A stretch of 64,000 bases of DNA from Brachionus plicatilis (Eukaryota; Rotifera; Eurotatoria; Ploima; Brachionidae), in contig QEOQ01000694.1 in NCBI GenBank assembly GCA_010279815.1, positions 632,423 through 696,422 of the forward strand, written 5' to 3'. The first letter of the stretch is position 1, and each line of letters opens with the position of its first letter. Both the position numbers and the translations under genes were made by a program. Below the pieces are notes generated by a model. It had not been told where the DNA came from. It ran no database searches and worked only from the letters and a program-made list of their open reading frames with translations. Below, in pieces: positions 58,101-64,000 of the stretch.

Positions 58101-61100
58101 TCCATCACCAAAGTCGACCAAAACATACGGATTTGTCGGACTACCAAGTGCTTCAATTGTTAAACCAATAGTTCGTGATCTAATTGCTATTGGAAAAATA
58201 ATTGAATTTATTAATTAATTTTCGAATTTTTAAATTAAATTTAGAAAGCTCATTTCATAGGCCGATAATTAATGAAAACTAAGTATAAAAATTTTTTATA
58301 GAATGCGACCCAAAATTATCTATATTTTCAAAACTAAGTTATTTCGAGTGTGGACTTGTAAGTTTGGTGAAGTATATCTAATAGATTAAGTAATCAAGCA
58401 TCTTTTTATCCTGATAACATTTTAAATATTTAAAAGATATGGTTAGCCAAATTGTGGTCGATTTAGTCAAATTTGAATTTAAATCACTTGATACTTTTTA
58501 TTAATAAAATGATTTAGACAAAGTTGTTTAAAGAAATCAACAAAACATTTTAAATTATTTTTTTGAATCGAATTAAATATCTTTACCTCTTAATAATTTT
58601 ACTAAACATCTACTCAACAATTTTCATTAAAATTGTGTTTTTTAATTTAGAATTAATGCATTTTAAATGTTTTGAAAAGCTTGTTTTAGATAAATTATTG
58701 ATTAGCTTTCAATAAAGAGAAAAGTAAAAATAGAAAATGATTAAAAAAGCGAAACAATATTAAGTATAGATCAGACTTGTATATAAGTCACAGTATTAAG
58801 TCTAAGTCACAAAAATTTAAGTCAAACTTGACTTAAAAATTTTTATCAATATCTGCTTCATTTGGACCAGTTGAAAGAATTTTTTCATAATCTTGTTACA
58901 TTAACAGACCACATAGGTCAAGATTAACAGCCAGGAATTTAGAAGCAACTGCTTTATTGGCATCAAATATGGATTTATTAAATTATTGACTTGACTTAAA
59001 AAAAAATTTTAAGTCATTGACTTGACTAAACTTAAGACTTGTGACTTAAAAACAAGTCTGGTATAGATATTAATGGATTAAGTGTCAAAGTAATAAATTA
59101 GCTTTTTTATTTTATAAATTTTTTACTTGAAAGGATTTTTATCAGAGTTGTTTAAAAGTCACAAGTCTCAAGTCAAGTCCATGTCTGGACTTTTTTTTTT
59201 TTTTTTTTTCAAAAGTCCAACCAAAGACTTTAATTTTTTTTTTCATTAGTCCAAGTCCAGGCTTTAAAATTTTGAATACCGAAGAAGAAATTTATGCTAA
59301 AATTTCAACAAAATTCTGATATATCGCAAATCTATTGCATTAGACAACCCAAGAGTATATAAATTTTTTGATATGAAGTCTGATCTAGCAAATTTTAAAA
59401 AAAATTTCCGGACTTGGACTTTTTTTGGGGGCTTTTAAACAACTCTGATTTTTATATTAAAATAGTATTTTTATCTTAATAAGGCTATTTTTATGCATTT
59501 CAAATTTTTAATATATAAAAACTTAATAAATGATTAAAAATAGAAGTCGTAAGAATTTGAATTTTAAAATAAAATATAATTATCAAAAAAAATATAGAAA
59601 TTTTCATTATTTTTTTTTTGATTTGGCTCTGCTTTTTTATTCTAAGTTAACAAATCTTTCTATTTTTTATTTATTCTCTTTTTCGACAGTTCGTCAAATT
59701 TTTTTATTTTTTTTTTAATCCTTACTTCCATCATGAATGATTTCAGTTGTATCGACAGGATTGGTATGAATTGAGGCATTTTCAATCGGATTTTGAATTT
59801 GAATGATATATTTTAATATTTGAGCAGATGAAGAATCACTGGCTCTAACAATCAAACTGGCGTTTTTGGCAGTAGAAGTCGTGAAAGTTTGGTTATCAGC
59901 AACAGATACATCTGTAGCTATTAAAAAATTAATTTTATTTATTTTTCTAATTAAATACTCAAAATAAATTACATAATCTTGGAGCAGTTTTGACTTCTTC
60001 ATCAAAATTCCATGTATAGGTAACATTTTCGCCCTGTAGCAAATACGTCTCAATATTAAAAACTGAACCAGCTCGTACTAAAGGCTCAAAATTAATAAAC
60101 AATCCATAAACACCTTGTTTTATATTGAAAATCAAATCATAAAATTTTGAGCCGAGCATATTCTCAACCAAAAAAACAGCTTTATACTCTCCTTCACCTT
60201 GATACTTGTACATCAGACTATTCACTGAAGCATTAAGCCTGAAATTCATACCAATCAAGTACGGCCCAAACGATTGATTGAACATGTCTCCTGGCCAAAA
60301 AGTCACTCTGGCATGAGATCCTGATTTTGTGTCCCCAGCATACGAGAACATAAAATACGCAAATGATCCCAATGGAGAAAAGATCACTGGATTTTCCGCC
60401 AGACCAGGTACCAAATTGTTCACATCAGATACTACAGAAATAGACTGATTTAGGGTAAATGTATCAAAAGCATTTAGCACAGTTAGTTGGATTACAAAAT
60501 CACCAGGGTTAATGTGAGTATATGATACGGAATAGTCTGAATTCCAATCTCCGGTTGTATTCACCTCTAAGCTTGGCACACTTGGATCAACTTGATCGCC
60601 AAAGTAAAATCTAAGCTTTACATTGGCTCCGTCATCCATTTTGACTAGAAAATTTAGCTGAGTACCGAAATGGTAATGAGTGGGAGCGAAAGAGTCTGTG
60701 TTGGTAAGCAAAAATTGTGGATTTCTAATTTTTGAGCCTATTTCAAAATCTTGTAGCAAGTTTACTCTAGATATTTTATTCCATACAGTTATATTAACTT
60801 TGTATAGACCAGATGATGCCGCTGTTCGACTCGAACTCGAACCAGTCTTAGTCACTGAGTCAAAATTTGCAGCTAAATCTCTGACTTGATCATACCAAAG
60901 CTCAAATTGTACCGCTGAGCCGGTATCAATCGCAAAATCGACAGTAAACAAAACATTTCTGAAGGAAAACCACTTGGTCAATCTTAAATTTGTCACTTCA
61001 AACTGTACCGAATGATCAATTTCATAGGAATCATTCGATATGGAATTAATGCACAAAATTTTCACTTTGTAAACACCTTCAGCCGAATAAGTATGAGAAA

Positions 61101-62225
61101 ATAGCGAGTTGTTGAAACTGGTCAATGAGTCATCAAATTGGTCAGTGCCCGAATCCCCATAGTTTATGGTGCATACATATCCAAGACCCTTTTCTAAAGT
61201 GAACAAAAAATCTGCATTATTTCCCACTGCTGAAGCGCCTTCAGAGTTGTTTAAAGTTAAACGCGGATTTTTAACGGGAACAATAACTTTTATCATAAAA
61301 GAAACGCTCTCATTCGACACAGGGTTAGAGGCTAGAAGAAAAATTTCATAGCTTCCTGATTCAGTGAAAACATATGGCAGATCGGGGCTCGTTTTTGTCA
61401 CATTTTCGCTTGGAAAACTCCACTTGTAAGTTACATTATTTCCAGTCATATGTAAAGCAGTGAATAAACATTCAACATTCTCTTTGCATTGTCCATTGTC
61501 CATTGTGTCAACCCTTAATTCCGTGATCTTGTCATAGATAACAAAATTGGATGATACTGGACCAATGACAACTGGGTGATATACACTAGCTGTCAATTGA
61601 TGAACAGATTTAGGATACAGACTAAAGGTGCTTAGAATTATTGGTCTACTGACAAATGCTCGGACATGAAACGCGGCATTGATTGAATTATTTACTGGCA
61701 GAGTATCAACATAGTCAGACAACAATGCTGAGTTGGACAGGTCGATTGATACCAAAGCAGTTGTCTGAATCATTCCTAAAATCCAGCCCTGTTTGATTTG
61801 AGTGTTGCCCCCGAAAGGAATTATTAAATTGTATCCTTGGTTCAAGCTGATTGTTTCGGTTTTAACTTGAGTAAAATCTGTTGATGAAGACCCGTAAAAA
61901 TCAGCGGCTCCTATTTGGTCATTTGAACATCGTCCAGTGTTTTTGTCAAAGCTTGTTGCACAATCAAACTGGTAGCTTGTCTTGTAGTCAACACAGGTCT
62001 TTGGATTTTTTAGTTTGGAAAAGCTGGTCGAACATGGTGAATAAAGATAAATTGATAATTGAATATCACCAGACGAATTTGCATATATTTCAGCAGCTCT
62101 TAATGTTCCGTCAAACTGAAAAAATGTGTTGTATAATAGAATGATGCTTGTGCCAGTACTCAATGAAGCAAGACTGTTTGAAATTTTTTGAGGAACTTTG
62201 ATGCCAAAGCCAAATAGTTCACCAT
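46106..62225 (-). CDS. Polycystin-1-like receptor/channel, 13 exons seen, at least 3,261 aa (5' end missing)
   Basis: A very large membrane protein of the PKD1/PKD1L family, which pairs with TRPP channels in sensory or ciliary signalling. Exons on the minus strand, all with matching phases: 62225-59973, 59917-59726, 58186-57815, 57764-56387, 55148-54937, 54884-54567, 54510-54053, 54006-53707, 53653-53545, 52898-52143, 50773-48861, 47689-46211, 46153-46106. Domain order: degenerate PKD repeats, REJ module, GAIN-like region, GPS site, first TM, PLAT domain, five TMs, then the polycystin-channel part with five TMs (eleven in total, as in polycystin-1). Introns are either 49-57 nt or 0.65-1.5 kb. 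One donor, GAG|GTCTGG at 54053, is weak. The upstream exon is not within 62226-64000, so the N-terminus (about 1,000 residues in human PKD1) is outside. Orthology to one particular PKD1 paralogue cannot be decided. Confidence 0.9.
46211..47689 (-). CDS. Polycystin-1-like gene: polycystin-channel exon
   Basis: Begins IQTVDDMWEWTIDNFAPKIR, the polycystin TOP domain, followed by GYAILRSHRVKNDSC and FTTFNPNLNLFCISSILFEV. Five membrane helices follow. The pore region is between LIGITFMMIIWYLAFVQLFY and FFFAFYNLMVLLIIISVFIT, with FSTMVKSMTTCFQALLGKFD in the position of the pore helix. Donor GAA|GTGAGT, phase 0. Confidence 0.9.
48861..50773 (-). CDS. Polycystin-1-like gene: GPS, TM1, PLAT and TM2-6 exon
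   Basis: The GPS site lies at about 50555-50435: CYFYDRENGKW...HCKSKHLTTFAGG, with the HL|T cleavage tripeptide and the usual C/W/C residues. Autoproteolysis is therefore plausible. Next are TM1 (IYITVIVISSLFIALMIIA), then a PLAT/LH2 domain (YCYEIMVFTGSRREAGTDSQ ... NYLRIWHDNSGDGDYASWYL), and five further TMs separated by a charged loop. Enters in phase 1, leaves in phase 0 at GAAAAA|GTAAGA. Confidence 0.9.
51671..51821. mobile_element. MITE-like inverted-repeat element in a polycystin intron
   Basis: Left AAGTCAAACAACTTTTGTTT followed by CACCTA; right end complemented AAGTCAAAAAACTTTGGTTT followed by CACCTA. Inner words AAAATCTGTGC.AATT are also mirrored. About 151 bp, non-coding. Target duplication not resolved. 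Confidence 0.7.
52143..52898 (-). CDS. Polycystin-1-like gene: GAIN-like region before the GPS site
   Basis: Starts R|NLDSDPSIANLDPIAKVNNF and contains amphipathic helices (VQKAQAVIELTSKILSNRL), then beta-rich sequence ending VWYKIGLTPGVDDTSVGFCP at donor GAAA|GTAAAA. Position directly upstream of the GPS exon and secondary-structure style support a GAIN domain; sequence similarity is low. Confidence 0.75.
53546..53653 (-). CDS. Polycystin-1-like gene: short acidic exon
   Basis: This 109-nt exon (to 53545) encodes GLSSSLNGYSTDLDKDLSDA followed by AVPDDDNDIENFWNNP. It is bounded by TCAAAAATAG and CCAA|GTAATT. It is accepted because it preserves phase between its neighbours (phase 0 in, phase 1 out). 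Its composition suggests a flexible linker in the ectodomain. Confidence 0.7.
56387..57764 (-). CDS. Polycystin-1-like gene: REJ-module exon
   Basis: Carries the receptor-for-egg-jelly signature: NTLSYGLYKFVYFARMTG, then a beta strand VVPTGIVVWGLKGG and the 'TPTAFSFDQDS' turn that corresponds to the D.S.S.DPD motif. It leaves in phase 2 at CTCGG|GTAAGT. The REJ module continues in the next exon with CNPSGECKPY. Confidence 0.85.
57815..58186 (-). CDS. Polycystin-1-like gene: exon with a canonical PKD domain
   Basis: Contains the best-preserved PKD signature of the gene, VLVDFGDGNAPE, followed by LSYTYQTIGLYTINITIFNK. Acceptor TTTTTCCAATAG at 58187; donor AAAA|GTAATT at 57815/57814. The next intron is only 50 nt. 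Confidence 0.85.
58772..59060. mobile_element. hAT MITE with exact 8-bp target-site duplication (intron of polycystin gene)
   Basis: Starts CAGACTTGTATATAAGTCAC and ends GTGACTTAAAAACAAGTCTG, flanked on both sides by GTATAGAT (58764-58771 and 59061-59068). The inside is rich in AAGTCA/TGACTT words and has no ORF. The 8-bp duplication and CAGA..TG ends place it in the hAT superfamily. Confidence 0.88.
59143..59447. mobile_element. Second hAT MITE with exact 8-bp target-site duplication, 82 bp from the first
   Basis: Starts CAGAGTTGTTTAAAAGTCAC and ends CTTTTAAACAACTCTG. Flanked by ATTTTTAT on both sides (59135-59142 and 59448-59455). Sub-terminal AAGTCC/GGACTT words relate it to the element at 58772 and to the repeat at 44160. 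It sits in the same intron (58187-59725). Confidence 0.88.
59973..62225 (-). CDS. Polycystin-1-like gene: exon with PKD repeats
   Basis: It enters in phase 1 after TTTTTTTATAAG and leaves in phase 1 at TTAT|GTAATT. The first ~230 residues (GTLRAAEIYANSSGDIQLSI ... cysteine pairs) form the region preceding the PKD repeats. Then come about five degenerate Ig-like PKD domains recognised by [YF].FG[DE] / W.F and their closing [YF]...G.Y.[IV]...V.N strands, for example FTESGSYEIFLLASNPVS, YSAEGVYKVKILCINSIS and INPGDFVIQLTVLNAFD. There are many N-glycosylation sequons, consistent with an ectodomain. Confidence 0.85.
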
Positions 62226-62394
62226 CTTATAAAAAAATCAAAATGAAATATTTTAATTTAAAAGCATAAAAAGAGTTCAATATCAATAATAATAATTTTG
62301 GAACAAGTAAAAAAAAATAAAGATCGAATAATATTCTTTGTTTTACAAGTGTATCAGTTTTATAATGTTACAAAATTGGTGTCTACCCGGTTTT

Positions 62395-64000
62395 GTTATC
62401 AAACTAGTCACCTCCGGTTTGGTTGTCATGCGGATAACAAAAAATGTTAGTAAGGAAAATTGTTATAAAAAAACTTTAAAAATAAATATTTTAGAAATTT
62501 AGGAATCATTACAAAAAATATTATAAAAAATTTTAATAAAAAATAATTTGAAAATTGTGAAAATTAAAAGAGTTTTTTTTTATGAGTGCGGGACATATGC
62601 AATTTTTAGCCACCGGGGCCTATCATATTTTTTACGTCAAAGTAAAATTTTACTTTTTCAAGTGTTTCAAAATTTAGTAAACTTTATGTTATCATTAAGA
62701 ATGTTATGTTATCATTTAAAATTAAGGTTTATTATTGAAAGGAACCTCGCTAATCGATTAAAAAAATCATTATCGAACTGTTTAAACTAAACAATAAATT
62801 TTTGTAAAGATCGATTTCTTCTTTAGTCGATCAAGTTCATTTTTATTTTATTTATTCGAATTAACTGATCGAATATTGATATCGAATATATTAGTCGATT
62901 TTAATCTACCAAGCTTCATGTTCGAAACATTTTTTTTGAAAAATATCATTACTTCAATGATATGAAAATATTACAAAGGAAAGTAATGTTAAATTTGTTT
63001 CAATAATATTTCAATAATAAAGACTTGATTTTTAAAACTTATTTAGTAAGAATTTAATTTTTAAAAAAAAAGCAACAACTTTAAAAAATTTCATTTTTAT
63101 CAAATTAAAATGGCACTTGAAAATAATTCACGACAAAGAAAACGTGACAAAATATCTTGGGTTTGGAAATTTTTTGAGTATGATAAAACTACTGAAATAG
63201 CAAAATGTACAAGATGTAGTTTCAGCAGAAAAAACAACAATTCAACAACTTATTTAAGAAATCACCTGGCTACACATGATATTTTTTAGGAAAAAAGTCA
63301 TGAAGAATTAAAAATTGCCGCAGCGTTTTTTTCCGATTCTGAAGAAGAATATACTTCAGTTCCAGTAGAAAGTCATTTTTCTGTTGCTGGCTTTATTCAA
63401 AATGAAGAAAGAAACCGATTGACTGCAAAAAATCTGGAAAAATTTACTTTTATAAAGCTTAATCGTTTTAGAAAAAAAAAAATAATATTAAAGATTTTTA
63501 AACAATTTTTTAATTTTTATTTAATTTCGTAACTTATTTAATGATTTTTTAAATTAATTTTTCAAGTTTTGTTTAGTTTTGTAAATTACTTATCTTTTTA
63601 AAATATCGAATGCATTTTTTTTTACACTTTTGAATTAGATTTTTTCGTTAATCTATTTATAAAATCGAATAATATTATCGATTTAACTATTCGACTAACT
63701 ATTCGAAAACAAAGGGATACTATTGTTCAAAATTTGTTCGATAGCTTTTCGATATTTGTAAAATTTATCAATTAAGTAAATTAAAATTCTAACAATGATT
63801 TTTTGATCGATAAAAATAAGACATATTCGATAAAGTTAAAATTTCATCGAATGTAAATTTAACCGATTTAATCGATTAACGCTTAGTCGACTCACGACCT
63901 TATTTAAAATATAATGTTATTATGTTTGATAACATTTTTCCTTGATAATATTTTTTGTTATCCGCATGATAACAAAACCGGAGGTGACCAGTTTGATAGC
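62395..64000. mobile_element. Composite DNA transposon with ~72-bp inverted ends, extending past the window
   Basis: The sequence at 62395-62466 (GTTATCAAACTAGTCACCTC then CGG...CATGCGGATAACAAAAAAT) recurs inverted at 63929-64000. The right copy reaches the last base, so the element boundary is outside. Inside, a second inverted pair, CGCTAATCGATTAAA at 62748 and complemented CGTTAATCGATTAAA near 63872-63886, brackets the transposase remnant. This suggests one hAT element nested in, or captured by, another. It lies upstream of the first visible polycystin exon, probably in that gene's intron. Confidence 0.75.
63110..63500 (+). pseudogene. hAT transposase remnant: BED zinc finger joined to C-terminal dimerisation region
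   Basis: ATG 63110 opens MALENNSRQRKRDKISWVWK, then a BED finger (AKCTRCSFSRKNNNSTTYLR, NHLATH) and TAG at 63287-63289. The same frame resumes with SHEELKIAAAFFSDSEEEY and SVPVESHFSVAGFIQNEERN, then LTAKNLEKFTFIKLN, the hAT C-terminal dimerisation motif. The ~400-residue catalytic domain between finger and C-terminus is missing. An in-frame fusion of the two ends with one stop is typical of an internal-deletion derivative. Confidence 0.8.

Noticed and set aside
1..64000. tRNA, rRNA or other structured RNA genes
   Set aside because: I looked for B-box-like GGTTCGAATCC words and rRNA signatures and saw none I would support; a tRNAscan/Infernal run could still find some.

Overview
The window is animal nuclear DNA. 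It is very AT-rich, with many non-coding 60-base lines near 12-20% G+C. The genes are intron-bearing and carry GT-AG splice sites. Recognisable metazoan families are a polycystin-1-like receptor/channel, Integrator subunit 3, the splicing helicase DDX46/Prp5, trichoplein, dCTP pyrophosphatase and a rhodopsin-type GPCR. Introns fall into two classes: about 50-57 nt, or 0.6-4.7 kb and full of transposon debris. A small invertebrate (protostome; a rotifer would fit) is my best guess. That guess rests on general impression, not on a diagnostic marker.

Layout. 3-1322 (+) is the 3' end of a gene made of at least four copies of one ~115-residue unit. 3137-7312 (-) holds the first and last exons of a rhodopsin-family receptor; the middle exon was not found. 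7313-17730 has no host gene: AT-rich DNA with a degenerate zinc-finger transposon, a MITE, a GC-rich GGCCGGCC repeat array and a Tc1-like element nested in a dead LINE. 17731-17938 is an assembly gap. 18034-21275 (-) is DDX46, strikingly GC-rich. 21418-29466 is another transposon belt: a 75-bp hAT MITE, a nearly intact LINE, a foldback-type element, a SWIM-finger fragment and a piggyBac remnant. 29467-29975 (-) DCTPP1 and 30215-31794 (+) TCHP are divergent and share a ~240-bp promoter region. 34247-43144 (-) is INTS3 in two exons around a 4.7-kb intron that contains LINE fragments and a 22-bp minisatellite. 43145-46105 is nested DNA transposons. 46106-62225 (-) is thirteen exons of a polycystin-1-like gene (at least 3,261 residues); its 5' part lies beyond 62225. 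62395-64000 is a composite hAT-like element.

The host genes do not form a pathway together. DDX46 acts in pre-mRNA splicing, INTS3 in snRNA/transcription termination and DNA repair, DCTPP1 in nucleotide-pool cleaning, TCHP at the centriole/cilium, and the polycystin at the membrane, often ciliary. I joined exons by hand and checked that intron phases match for INTS3, TCHP, DCTPP1 and all thirteen polycystin exons. The main novelty is in the mobile DNA: several elements have exact target-site duplications, and one family has copies with inverted internal segments.
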